A DNA stretch of 64,000 nucleotides from Flavobacterium crocinum (lineage in GTDB: Bacteria; Bacteroidota; Bacteroidia; Flavobacteriales; Flavobacteriaceae). Numbering within the stretch: the first letter of the stretch is position 1; the number at the start of each line of letters is the position of its first letter. Both the position numbers and the translations under genes were made by a program. A model generated the notes under the pieces. The model had not been told where the DNA came from, searched no databases, and was given only the letters and a program-made list of their open reading frames with translations. Below, in pieces: positions 53,488 through 61,711 of this stretch. The stretch spans positions 2,418,001 to 2,482,000 of the forward strand of contig NZ_CP029255.1 of assembly GCF_003122385.1 (NCBI RefSeq), given 5' to 3'.

Positions 53488-53727
53488 TTACGAAGCAATT
53501 TTTTGACTTAGTTCTTCGATTTTTTTAAGTTCGATAGTTATTGGAGTACAAAGAATTTCGTACAACGTTGTTCTTGAAATAGGATAGACCGGATAAATGT
53601 ATTTTCTCCAGACTACTGTAGTGGGGATATCTTCAGTTTTATGTTTCTGATATAATTCTTTTATAAGTTTATATCTAAGTAACTTGTTTTTCTGAATTCC
53701 CAGACTTCTTTGATTAGATACAGGCAT
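53488..53727 (-). CDS. Small basic HTH-like protein, module A copy (possible late activator)
   Basis: 79 aa, near-identical to the 81-aa module B protein over NQRSLGIQKNKLLRYKLIKE and YIYPVYPISRTTLYEILCTP. The basic N-terminal helix region and the ISRTTLYEIL segment suggest a small DNA-binding protein in the manner of Mor/C-type phage activators, although the sequence is not clearly of that family. It is the last gene before promoter element A. Start: ATG at 53727 after an A-rich sequence. Confidence 0.72.
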   Translation of the reverse strand: MPVSNQRSLGIQKNKLLRYKLIKELYQKHKTEDIPTTVVWRKYIYPVYPISRTTLYEILCTPITIELKKIEELSQKIAS

Positions 53728-53805
53728 AGTAAAATGATTAAAAGATGAAATGAATGAATTAAATTGATTGTTTTATTTATGAATTAGCTGCTTGCTTTGT
53801 GGTAT

Positions 53806-53973
53806 TTAAGAGCGGATATTATTTTTCTTTTTACGTTCGTTTTGATACTGTTTGAAAGTTGTATTTATTTTAAAGTTAAACCATTCTCTGAACATCAGAA
53901 TTGGTTTTAAATTGGTTGCAATGAGTAATAACGCTAATAGAACCGATGCGTAAATGTCATTATTAGGCTGCAT
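53806..53973 (-). CDS. 55-aa protein with one membrane segment (module A copy)
   Basis: The frame extends to 54012, but the start supported by the paralog is the ATG at 53973 (MQPNNDIYASVLL). Residues about 8-25 (YASVLLALLLIATNLKPIL) are hydrophobic, followed by a basic cytoplasmic tail (YQNERKKKNNIRS). It overlaps the DUF3164 gene by 11 bases. The second copy, in module B, has lost its start codon. Unknown function; a small phage-early membrane protein. Confidence 0.68.
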   Translation of the reverse strand: MQPNNDIYASVLLALLLIATNLKPILMFREWFNFKINTTFKQYQNERKKKNNIRS

Positions 53974-54679
53974 GATTTTGTTCGTTTTGTTGGTTAAAAA
54001 AATTAAAAGCATATCCTTGTAAAAAATCTACAGAAGACATCGATAATGGAATGTGAGTCTTTACTCCGTTGTCATCAATTCTGTTTGCTTCAATAAACCA
54101 GCTTGAACGAACAGGCTTAAAAGAGGAAGCTATAATTTCGACACCATCTGTAAATTCTTCATTGTTAAACTCTTTTGTTAATTTTTGAAGTTCCAGAACT
54201 CGGGAACCTTTTAGATTTCCTTTAGCATCTTTTTTTAGAAGATTAAAAACAATTTTAACCAATGCTGCCGTTTCTTTACTGGTAGAAAGTGACGAAATGT
54301 AGTTTTGTACTTTTTCAATGCCAATGGTTACAGTATCGTCCCAACCTTCATTAATGCGGTATCCAATCGTAATTTCTTCCTTGTCATTGGAGAAAGTATG
54401 AGACATTTGTTTTTCTTTAAAACCATAAACTTGATTTTTTAGATCCAGAATGGTTTCAAATAATTGAAATGTCTCTGTTTTAGCATTTCTCATCATTTCT
54501 GATGTTTCGTGTAATCTGGAAAGTGCTTTTGGGATGGTTTCGGCAACTAGTTTTTTGTAAGCATCCCTTTCTTCCGTTTTTTTATTTTCAATTCGGTTTA
54601 ATGCTTCTTTCAGTTCTTGTACAGAGAATTGAGATAAATCTACAGATGGACTGATTGTGTTTGTTAAAGACGCGTTCAT
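53963..54679 (-). CDS. DUF3164-family protein (Mu-like phage early protein)
   Basis: 238 aa. VQELKEALNRIENKKTEERD, the KLVAETIPKALSRL helix region, TIGYRINEGWDDTVTIGIEKVQNYISSL and LKKDAKGNLKGSRVLELQKL match the DUF3164 pattern, a family nearly restricted to Mu-like phages and their remnants, where it lies near the transposition genes; its function there is not established. Here no transposase gene is found. It is present in module A only and stands where module B has just a short gap. Helical, cytoplasmic. It follows the 92-aa gene by 29 bases. Confidence 0.75.
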   Translation of the reverse strand: MNASLTNTISPSVDLSQFSVQELKEALNRIENKKTEERDAYKKLVAETIPKALSRLHETSEMMRNAKTETFQLFETILDLKNQVYGFKEKQMSHTFSNDKEEITIGYRINEGWDDTVTIGIEKVQNYISSLSTSKETAALVKIVFNLLKKDAKGNLKGSRVLELQKLTKEFNNEEFTDGVEIIASSFKPVRSSWFIEANRIDDNGVKTHIPLSMSSVDFLQGYAFNFFNQQNEQNHAA

Positions 54680-54708
54680 AATTTTTTTCTTTTTAGTTTT
54701 ATAATAGT

Positions 54709-54987
54709 TTAGTTATATAATACAATTTCGTCTTTAAAAGGATCTCCGTAATAAGGTTTGAAATTATGCTGTAAAGCAAGTCTGCAAACGTCTTTTAATT
54801 TGTGTTCAATGTTTTGAGGAACAGGACGGGGAGTGGCAGTTTCATCGTCCAGAATATGCATCCATTGAAAACGTTCCTGATTAATACAGATTCTTTCTCC
54901 GACTGTAAAAGTTTTATTGCGTTCTGAGCAGTATTGAAGAGCCAGATACAATTGAGCAATACGTGTTTCTATTTGAGTTTTATTCAT
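54709..54987 (-). CDS. Early-module protein, 92 aa (module A copy)
   Basis: Helical protein with TQIETRIAQLYLALQYCSER, GERICINQERFQWMHILDDE and RPVPQNIEHKLKDVCRLALQ; paralog of the 102-aa protein of module B. Its ATG overlaps the stop of the preceding 44-aa gene (ATGA, 54984-54987). No recognised domain. Confidence 0.75.
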   Translation of the reverse strand: MNKTQIETRIAQLYLALQYCSERNKTFTVGERICINQERFQWMHILDDETATPRPVPQNIEHKLKDVCRLALQHNFKPYYGDPFKDEIVLYN

Positions 54988-55118
54988 GATTTTTTGTTTA
55001 ATAAGTTTTGTAATTTTTTAATATCAGATTCTATTAAGTTTCTTTCGGCACTGTCCGGGTTTCCAATTAGCCAATTTTCCAGTTCCTGAATTTTTTCTAC
55101 AATTTGATTGGTTTCCAT
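54984..55118 (-). CDS. Early-module protein, 44 aa (module A copy), first gene of the early operon
   Basis: METNQIVEKIQELENWLIGN followed by PDSAERNLIESDIKKLQ; paralog of the 46-aa module B protein. First gene downstream of the divergent operator/promoter region, with an untranslated leader of about 230 bases. Overlap of 4 bases with the next gene. Unknown function. Confidence 0.75.
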   Translation of the reverse strand: METNQIVEKIQELENWLIGNPDSAERNLIESDIKKLQNLLNKKS

Positions 55119-55358
55119 TTTACATTTTTTAATATAAATAATAGTAGGTATTTGTTTTTAATGATTAATATTACGTCTTTTTCGTAGTTTTATTCCTGTT
55201 TGATGTAGTGGGCTATTTTTGTTTTTTTTATTGATTTTTTTATTTAATTATTTGTTTTTTAATGTTTTATATTGCATTTTTGAATTTCTTACAATTTGCT
55301 GGTTACATAAAAATGTTAAAGTTTCTGTTGTTTTTGAAATTATTTTTTCTTTACTTTG

Positions 55359-55412
55359 CAAATATAATGTAAAATAATACATTGAAACAAATTTTTAACG
55401 TAAAAAAATACG
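55359..55412 (-). promoter_or_regulatory. Early promoter with two repressor-type operators
   Basis: Minus reading: TTTG (55391-55388), 21 bases, then TATATTTG (55366-55359). Between the boxes lies the inverted repeat AATGTA-N6-TACATT (55366-55383); upstream lies CGTA-N6-TACG (55399-55412). Both share GTA-N6-TAC and have centres 31 bases apart, three helical turns. They sit immediately before the repressor gene. The rest of the 300-base divergent gap is AT-rich without a frame. Confidence 0.65.
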
Positions 55413-55419
55413 CTTTTTT

Positions 55420-56103
55420 ATGGGGTCAACTGAGAGGATGAGAGAATATCTTGATTATAAAGGGATTAGCAAGTATAAGTTTTGCAATGATCTGGGGTTT
55501 TCTAATAAATTTTTAGATAATAGTAGCAACATGGGAACCGATAAGGCGTGTAAAATTTTACATTATTATCCGGAAATTAATTCGGAGTGGCTTTTAACGG
55601 GAAACGGGCCTATGATAAAAGAAGAAGAAACGAGTGTTGTAATTATGAATAGAGACAGAAGAACGGTAGATTCTATTCATATGAATCAGGAAATACCACT
55701 TTATGATTTAGAAGCTGTTGCCGGATTAAGGGAATTGTTTAATAGTGGTGAACCACAAAGGGTTTTGGATACTATAAAAATTCCAAATCTGCCTAAGTGT
55801 GACGGAGCAATTTCAGTGACAGGAGATAGTATGTATCCGTTATTGAAATCCGGTGATATCGTTTTGTATAAAGAAACAGAATTTGAAAATATCTTTTTTG
55901 GAGAAATGTATCTTCTAAGTGTGAAGCTGAATGATTGGGAAGAATATATTACTGTAAAATACGTCCAGAAATCTGATCAAGGAGGGGATTATGTGAAATT
56001 GGTAAGTCAGAATTCGCATCATCAGCCAAAAGATATTCATATTTCGAAGATATCCGCTCTCGCGCTTATAAAAGCAAGTATTCGTATTAATACTATGATG
56101 TAA
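55420..56103 (+). CDS. CI/LexA-type self-cleaving repressor (HTH plus S24 peptidase)
   Basis: 227 aa. Residues about 5-62 are a phage-repressor helix-turn-helix (MREYLDYKGISKYKFCNDLG, NKFLDNSS, YYPEINSEWLLTGNGPM). The C-terminal S24 domain has the scissile pair Ala101-Gly102 (LEAVAGL), the nucleophile Ser137 (VTGDSMYPLLKSGD) and Lys180 (YITVKYV). Such proteins silence prophage genes and cut themselves when RecA filaments form after DNA damage. It is transcribed away from the early operon across two operator-like sites, so it most probably represses that operon and itself. All catalytic residues are intact, hence the element should be inducible. Confidence 0.93.
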   Translation: MGSTERMREYLDYKGISKYKFCNDLGFSNKFLDNSSNMGTDKACKILHYYPEINSEWLLTGNGPMIKEEETSVVIMNRDRRTVDSIHMNQEIPLYDLEAVAGLRELFNSGEPQRVLDTIKIPNLPKCDGAISVTGDSMYPLLKSGDIVLYKETEFENIFFGEMYLLSVKLNDWEEYITVKYVQKSDQGGDYVKLVSQNSHHQPKDIHISKISALALIKASIRINTMM

Positions 56104-56466
56104 ATTATTTTTTTTTAAACAAAGAGCTCTTATAGTCTAGTTTTTGTATATCTCTTGTTTAAAGTGGAGGAAAAGGTTAAATAAAAAAAAACTTCAACAA
56201 AGGTTGAAGGTTTCAAATTTCAACGGAGAAAAACGTGAACAGATAAAAAGTTTTACCAAATCGACAAAACAGCGGTCTCAATCTTATTTGAACCATAATT
56301 CTCATTTGTTGGCATTAAATGGTATGGTTGGTAATTTTTCAGCTGTGCCACGATTCTGCCACAAAATATATAAAGTGCAATTTGTGGCGCACTACACTCT
56401 ATTCCCGATGCGCTACGAATGTGCCACAAAACTGCATATTATTAATCGGCAAAGAGTATAAAAGAT

Positions 56467-56500
56467 AAAACCCTGCAGATCTAAAGATTTTTAGGGTTTT
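56467..56500 (+). terminator. Possible terminator after the repressor unit
   Basis: AAAACCCT (56467-56474) pairs with AGGGTTTT (56493-56500), with an 18-base interior that can pair partly. About 360 bases after the repressor stop. The intervening sequence (56104-56466) has no convincing gene; it contains an integrase-flank-like GCCACGATTCTGCCA motif at 56347. Confidence 0.45.
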
Positions 56501-56552
56501 CCGTGAATTTTAGTTTTTTTGTAAACTTTGAGAAGTCTCTTTTTTAGCTTTC

Positions 56553-56566
56553 AGCGGAGGAAGAGG
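56553..56566 (-). repeat. Partial copy of the tRNA-Ser 3' end (attachment-site-like)
   Basis: AGCGGAGGAAGAGG here repeats exactly the end of the tRNA-Ser gene and its first flank (56728-56741), in the same orientation, 175 bases away; sequence then diverges. Exact short copies of tRNA 3' ends are what integrating elements leave as att sites. Confidence 0.6.
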
Positions 56567-56661
56567 CCGCGCAGTCTTTATCACAATCCCGCTAAATACG
56601 GGCATTATCCATCATTTTTTAGAACAGGTACACCGATAGGTACAGTTTGTTGTAAAAGCAG

Positions 56662-56695
56662 AAAAACCTTTAAATCGTGAGATCTAAAGGTTTTT
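56662..56695 (-). terminator. Terminator of tRNA-Ser
   Basis: AAAAACCTTTA (56662-56672) pairs with TAAAGGTTTTT (56685-56695). Read on minus, it follows the tRNA by about 35 bases and ends in T residues; it could also work on +. Confidence 0.75.
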
Positions 56696-56729
56696 GTTTT
56701 TTGAAGATTTCTTTCGAAATCTCATCAAG

Positions 56730-56814
56730 CGGAGGAAGAGGGATTCGAACCCCCGGACCTGTTACAGTCAACAGTTTTCAAGACTGCCGCATTCGACCGC
56801 TCTGCCATTCCTCC
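56730..56814 (-). tRNA. tRNA-Ser(UGA)
   Basis: Read on minus: acceptor GGAGGAA pairing with the 3' TTCCTCC, D-arm GCAGAGCGGTCGAATGC, anticodon stem-loop GCAGTCTTGAAAACTGT with anticodon TGA, a long variable arm as in class II tRNAs (Ser/Leu), and T-arm with GGTTCGAATCC. The discriminator base is G, as for serine tRNAs. CCA is not encoded. Partial copies of both ends exist at 56553 and 61696. Confidence 0.95.
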
Positions 56815-57372
56815 AGTAAGACACAATCATTTTCTCATTGCGGGTGCAAAGATATAATGTTTTTTCAATTCAAGAAATTTTTTTGATAGTTTTATAAATG
56901 AAAAAATTTAGAATCCAATCGATGACTTTAGTCAGGATTTTAACTTGCTGTTTAATAGCTTGTTATTTTTGTGAGTTGGCCGTCCAAAAAGACCAAATGT
57001 AATAATGCATTTTTATATTAATAAAATCAATGGAATAAAAATATCACAATTTGTTTTTATTGCGCGTCTTTTTATTTGACTTTTAAATTGTGTCTGCACT
57101 GTGGACATAATTTAAACGATTTGTAAATCAATGAATTAACTTGTATTCGCACTACCATCTCACCCGTAAACTTTTTATGGAACAAAAGTTTTCAAATAGC
57201 TTTCAGGTTCATATATTTTTATTTACCCGATAAAAATTACTAGAGATATTACTGAATATTGAAATTATTGATAACCATTTTTGAGATGAGATATAATATG
57301 TCTAATTTTAGTTGACAGTCTTTATTGAATATTGATTGTTAAAATATTGTTTTACTTATATTTAGATAAAAT

Positions 57373-57397
57373 AAAACAGGTGTTTATACCTGTTTTT
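57373..57397 (+). terminator. Hairpin with T-run upstream of the islet genes
   Basis: AAAACAGGT pairs with ACCTGTTTT, with six T residues on +. No gene is seen before it in the gap from the tRNA (56815-57372), which is AT-rich and holds no supported frame, so what it terminates is unknown; possibly remains of an older gene. Confidence 0.6.
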
Positions 57398-57534
57398 TAT
57401 TTATATATTGATATTATATTTAACGAAAATTCCCAATAAATATAAATTTCGATTTTTCACTTTGACAGCTAAAATAATTATTATTGGTAAAATAGATCTT
57501 GTTAAAAAAGTCAAATAAACTCAAACCAATGTTT

Positions 57535-60267
57535 ATGAAAAAAATTTTACTTTGCCTGCTTATGTTTAGCACATACGCATCAGGTCAGAAATCTGCACCT
57601 GTTTCGGGTGATGCAGCAGGCTTAATCGACCTTCTGTTTAAAGATTACTCCAACGTAAGCACAGAAAATATGTTAGAGGAGATAGCCAAGGACCGTGCAA
57701 AGGTCATTGCTGTATTCAAGACCTACACAGATGGGGTTGCTGCAAAGGCCACATATTCTCAATTTGAGACCGAAAGGTCAGACTACCTTAAAAGCAAGGA
57801 TGATTATGACCTGCAGGTCAAAAAAAACGATTTAACTGTAGCAGGAGTCCAAGCCCTGATAAGCCTTAAAAGCAGTTTTACTTCAAAGAAATCGACCTAT
57901 TTCGGTAATCTTTATACTTTTAATGATAAAGAACTTGAAAATCTGAAGGATTATTTTGCTGCCAACAACAATGCTTTTCTGGCGGAAGTAATTGAAAAGT
58001 TTAGAACAAAATATAAAAATATTAAAGAGAGTAATTCCGATAATCTGGCAGTAAATAACAGCCAGCTGTCTGTTCAGAAAGGATTCCCATTTGCAGGTGG
58101 CGATATATTGGTTAAGGGTATTGATGGACTCAGCCGGTTTTTAGCCAACAGAATTAAGCAGGAGCTCACCTTAAATGCCATTCAAAATATTCAGGAGTAT
58201 CTTCAGAATAAAGAAAAATATCAGTATCTATATGAATTGGAAGTATTGCTTCCTACCACATTTGATTACCTTAAAAATTTTGATGCAGACGAAATTTTAA
58301 AATTCACTGATGATTTAAAGCAGTATATTGAACAGGATCTAAAGAACCTGGTATCAAACGCAAAGAATTTAAGGGAGGTACCGCGAATAGCTGCGCAGCT
58401 GCAGAAGCATCCCGATCTTGATTTTGCATTTGAGGGACTGGATATTCTGCAAGAGGTTTCTAAAATCAAAAGTCCTGTCGATTATTTCGAAATAGTGTCC
58501 GCCAGCAGAAATATCAACAGGTGGCGCGGGGAGTCTGGTATGAAAAAAGATATTGCCGAAGGATTGAATGTGGCTTGTATGATTGCCTACAGCCTCACGG
58601 TTGTGGAGAACGGTGAAGTAAAATTTATTACGACGGATTTTGCATCGGCCTATGGCAGCCAGAAAGATTTCTGCTATCTATACTTTGGGTTTCTTCATCA
58701 GCAGAACCTGAAATATTATCAGGTAAAAAATGGCGGTAATCTGGTGACGGGTTTTGTCTCGGATGCAGATAAACTGGGAAGTTATCATGATTTTTTAAAG
58801 TATGAGGTAATAGATATTATCAGCGGGGCGGAAAGACTCCAGAGCCAGTTTTTAGCCATAAGAAAGAAAAATAAAAACGGGGAAAAGGTGGAGTATAGGG
58901 AAATGCATACCCTGATTAAAGATGTGATCAGATTTGCTCAGGAGATCACCTATTCAGGTGACTGGATTTTGGAAAAACTCAATACGGGAAATTACTTTTC
59001 CGCAAAACTAAAACCTTATTTCGAATCAGCTTATCTGGCAAATGATATCACACTGGATCTTCATGAAAAAAGATACACCAATGCCATCACCAAGGCGGTG
59101 GAAATTCCTCTGATGTTAGGAATGGAAAAAGGAATTGAAAACAATCTGGGAGGACAGCTGAAATTCAGCCCTAGGACCATACAGGAGCTGGCTCCCATTT
59201 CCGGGCTTTTTAAAGTCAAAGACGAATCAGCGGTGAAACAGAAAGAAGCCTGGAAGCAGTATAAAACACAGACTGAAATACTGCAGTTTAAGATGATGGG
59301 AGACACTAAATTGAGCCCAATTGCAAAAGATCTGGAAAAGCTCAATGGACTTTCAGTGGACAGCTGGGATGAAAATTTGTTTAAAGTATCGTTGAGCAGT
59401 TTGCAAACGGATATCAATAACAACAAAGACGCCATGATGGCTTTTCTGGGATATGACAGGAAATCTGAGAAGGAAGTTATAGAGAAAAAACTTGAAAACT
59501 ATAAACTGCAGCCTGAAACCAAAAAATTTATCCTAAAAAAATATGACGCTTATTATGATCAGGTATTTGATAAAGTGGTCTTTAATGAAAAGTTTAGTTT
59601 GGATGCGGAAGAGGAGCTGAAACAGGTATACAGCGCTTTTCTGCCCGAACTGGCCGCGCAGAAATCAATTAAGTCAAACACCCAGCTGGTAAAATTCATT
59701 CATTTTGTGAATGATGTTGCGGTAGCCGACAGTCCGGAGGACTATGAAAAAGCAATCGAGGCCTTTGCGCTTCCGGTTGGAAGCTCCTCTTTAAAAGAGA
59801 AGGCCGTATATTATTTTTCGATTAATTCTTTTCCCGGAATCCTATTGGGCGGTGAAAAAACACAGGACAAAGAATTGGCAGGTTTCATAGGCTTTACAGC
59901 GCCGGTAGGATTATATCTTCAGCCGTGGGGAGCATTTAAGAATAGAGGTTCCCTGGGTATTTTCCTTCCGATTATCGACATCGCGGCACCGGTAAGACTG
60001 CGGCTTGATGGTTCGAAGGACACCCAGACACTGCCTGATTTTGAACTTCAGGATATTATTTCACCAGGTTTCTACCTCGTATATGGGTTCCCTAATTCCC
60101 CTTTTGCAGTCAATGCCGGTATTCAGTACGGTCCAAAGCTAAGGGATATACCGGAGAGCACCGACGGAGGTTTTACTTCTGCTGATTCATACCGTTTCGG
60201 TGCAGGAGTCACTATTGATATACCACTGCTGACAATAGGTTCGAAATATAAAAATTTAGAACCTTGA
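57535..60267 (+). CDS. Large exported protein of the tRNA-Ser islet, unknown function
   Basis: 911 aa from the ATG at 57535, chosen because MKKILLCLLMFSTYASGQ is then a clean signal peptide; an upstream TTG at 57499 and an ATG at 57529 add only unlikely leader residues. The body is mostly helical and charged (ENMLEEIAKDRAKVIAVF, ELEVLLPTTFDYLKNF), with a middle resembling no family I know. The last 150 residues look like a membrane-barrel or beta-domain (FIGFTAPVGLYLQPWG, GSLGIFLPIIDIAAPVRLRL, YRFGAGVTIDIPLLTIG). Codon use is visibly more GC-rich than that of the neighbours. It overlaps the protease gene at TTGA, so the pair works together. Probable horizontal origin. Confidence 0.75.
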   Translation: MKKILLCLLMFSTYASGQKSAPVSGDAAGLIDLLFKDYSNVSTENMLEEIAKDRAKVIAVFKTYTDGVAAKATYSQFETERSDYLKSKDDYDLQVKKNDLTVAGVQALISLKSSFTSKKSTYFGNLYTFNDKELENLKDYFAANNNAFLAEVIEKFRTKYKNIKESNSDNLAVNNSQLSVQKGFPFAGGDILVKGIDGLSRFLANRIKQELTLNAIQNIQEYLQNKEKYQYLYELEVLLPTTFDYLKNFDADEILKFTDDLKQYIEQDLKNLVSNAKNLREVPRIAAQLQKHPDLDFAFEGLDILQEVSKIKSPVDYFEIVSASRNINRWRGESGMKKDIAEGLNVACMIAYSLTVVENGEVKFITTDFASAYGSQKDFCYLYFGFLHQQNLKYYQVKNGGNLVTGFVSDADKLGSYHDFLKYEVIDIISGAERLQSQFLAIRKKNKNGEKVEYREMHTLIKDVIRFAQEITYSGDWILEKLNTGNYFSAKLKPYFESAYLANDITLDLHEKRYTNAITKAVEIPLMLGMEKGIENNLGGQLKFSPRTIQELAPISGLFKVKDESAVKQKEAWKQYKTQTEILQFKMMGDTKLSPIAKDLEKLNGLSVDSWDENLFKVSLSSLQTDINNNKDAMMAFLGYDRKSEKEVIEKKLENYKLQPETKKFILKKYDAYYDQVFDKVVFNEKFSLDAEEELKQVYSAFLPELAAQKSIKSNTQLVKFIHFVNDVAVADSPEDYEKAIEAFALPVGSSSLKEKAVYYFSINSFPGILLGGEKTQDKELAGFIGFTAPVGLYLQPWGAFKNRGSLGIFLPIIDIAAPVRLRLDGSKDTQTLPDFELQDIISPGFYLVYGFPNSPFAVNAGIQYGPKLRDIPESTDGGFTSADSYRFGAGVTIDIPLLTIGSKYKNLEP

Positions 60268-61379
60268 GAAGATATTATCTGCTTGTGATTCTGATAGGGA
60301 CTTGCTCTCTAAATGGACAGGTCAAAGACACAGTTGTTGCAAAGCAAGAAATAATAGCCAGAACTTTAGAAGTTTTTAAACGGTTTAAGGATCTAAAAGC
60401 AAATCAGAAGGAGTATGAGGGAGCTATCATTGAAGAGATTCAGTTAAGTATTCCGCTACAGCAGCCTGCTGCTTCAGGAGATGCCTTTTATTTAAAACAG
60501 CTTGCACAGAAAAGCTTGACGGGAGATCTGGGAAAAGAAGGACCCGCTACTTTAATGCCTGAGGTAGATGGTAAAAACGCAGCGAGATTAACAGGGCCTT
60601 CACAATATGACAGTAGAATTGAGCCTTTAGTCTTGAACAGTGAAATACCTTGGCAGAAACAGATTCTGATCAATTCTGAATCGGTCGGCATTATAGTGGA
60701 GCGGGAAAAATTAAATGCAGTTTCAAAAGAGATATACCAGTTGGACATTTATCTTAAATTAGGAGAAAGATATAATCTTTGTTCTGGAGAAGCTTTTGCC
60801 TATCAACCTGTTACCGGTGTCGGGACTGCATTTATCAGCGGTGATTCCACTATGATAACGGCCCTGCACGTTTTTGAAAGACCTCTCAAACACTATGCGG
60901 TGGTTTTCGGTTATAAAATCATTTCCAGAACCGGAGTGGTGGATGTTTTTGTTGATAAAAAAGATGTTTACTTTCTTAAAGAAGTGATTAGAAAGAATAG
61001 TGAACAGGACGTAGCCGAATTCACAGTCGATCAGAGTTTTAATCGTCCGGCTTTGGCATTCGAAAACTCAGAGGCTGTGACAAAAGAAAAAAATGAGGTC
61101 TATATGATAGGATATCCGAGCGGAATGCCTCTGAAGGTATCTTTAAATGCTTCAGTTACACAAAACGATAATCCATTTTATTTTTACACTACCCTTGATA
61201 GTTTTCAGGGGAATTCAGGTTCTCCTGTTTTTAATTTTTATACCCATAAAGTTATAGGAATACTAGTATCAGGAGAAATTGACTATAAGTTTAATGGACA
61301 TTGCAATACAGCCCCTGTATGTTTTTATCCTTTTTGTAAGGGTGAGAAAGTGGTTAGGATAGAGAATGTTTTCAACTAG
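60264..61379 (+). CDS. Exported trypsin-like (S1) protease, partner of the 911-aa protein
   Basis: 371 aa. It starts with TTG at 60264, whose TGA overlap with the upstream stop makes the pair coupled; MRRYYLLVILIGTCSLNGQ is a signal peptide. The C-terminal 200 residues are a chymotrypsin-fold peptidase: GVGTAFISGDSTMITALHVF (His), DVAEFTVDQS (Asp), and DSFQGNSGSPVFNF (Ser in GNSGSP). The N-terminal 130 residues (LKDLKANQKEYEGAI-like helices and AASGDAFYLKQLAQKS) are of unknown type. Acting in the periplasm or outside, it may cleave or guard its partner. Same GC-rich codon bias as the upstream gene. Confidence 0.85.
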   Translation: MRRYYLLVILIGTCSLNGQVKDTVVAKQEIIARTLEVFKRFKDLKANQKEYEGAIIEEIQLSIPLQQPAASGDAFYLKQLAQKSLTGDLGKEGPATLMPEVDGKNAARLTGPSQYDSRIEPLVLNSEIPWQKQILINSESVGIIVEREKLNAVSKEIYQLDIYLKLGERYNLCSGEAFAYQPVTGVGTAFISGDSTMITALHVFERPLKHYAVVFGYKIISRTGVVDVFVDKKDVYFLKEVIRKNSEQDVAEFTVDQSFNRPALAFENSEAVTKEKNEVYMIGYPSGMPLKVSLNASVTQNDNPFYFYTTLDSFQGNSGSPVFNFYTHKVIGILVSGEIDYKFNGHCNTAPVCFYPFCKGEKVVRIENVFN

Positions 61380-61463
61380 TAAAGTGTAGAAAGCCCTATC
61401 ATAATTTTTTAAATTAAAGAGTATAATCTTCTAATGGGCTTTAAAAGATAATTTAGTTTAAAT

Positions 61464-61697
61464 ATGAAATCTAATAAAATAAATGACAAGTTAAAATTGC
61501 AAAATTTAGCTGGCCCCAGAGTTTAAGAATGGAAGAACAATGGTAGATTAACTTTAGAGGAATTGAGAAAATTCAAAGGATTTGAAGATGTTTCAGATGC
61601 TAAAGGGGAGGAAATTATAGAAAGTTTATACAAGCTTTCTCTGAGTGCTTTGATTACAGAGCAAAGGAATAGGTTGAAAAAATATCTTAGGTTATGA
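61464..61697 (+). pseudogene. Small gene with in-frame stop, remnant in the integration zone
   Basis: From ATG at 61464 the frame reads MKSNKINDKLKLQNLAGPRV, meets TAA at 61524, and continues in the same frame through WKNNGRLTLEELRKFKGFED, GEEIIESLYKLSLSALI and NRLKKYLRL to TGA at 61697. The second part resembles short helical proteins common beside mobile elements in Flavobacteria. The stop in the middle and the lack of a second start indicate a broken gene. Rest of the gap to 61851: only the tRNA fragment and a repeated flank motif. Confidence 0.5.
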
Positions 61698-61711
61698 TCG
61701 CTCTGCCATTC
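61696..61711 (-). repeat. Fragment of the tRNA-Ser 5' region
   Basis: GATCGCTCTGCCATTC differs by one base from the tRNA-Ser gene at 56795-56810 (GACCGCTCTGCCATTC). With the GCCATGATTCTGCCAT motif at 61774, which resembles that at 56347, it marks the far side of the islet. Confidence 0.5.

Noticed and set aside
13868..56103. Complete functional prophage or a contractile tailocin/eCIS
   Set aside because: No sheath, tube, baseplate wedge, AAA ATPase, tape measure, capsid, portal or terminase gene could be recognised, and the intact genes are too long and different for these roles.
56183..56211. Terminator by the short stem CTTCAAC/GTTGAAG
   Set aside because: Only a 7-bp stem with 4-base loop; its T-run would serve the minus strand, where no gene ends nearby apart from the tRNA, which has its own stronger terminator.
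56144..56461. 105-codon open frame after the repressor
   Set aside because: Low-complexity basic start, no similarity to a family, and it runs through hairpins and the repeated integrase-flank motif; no start signal.
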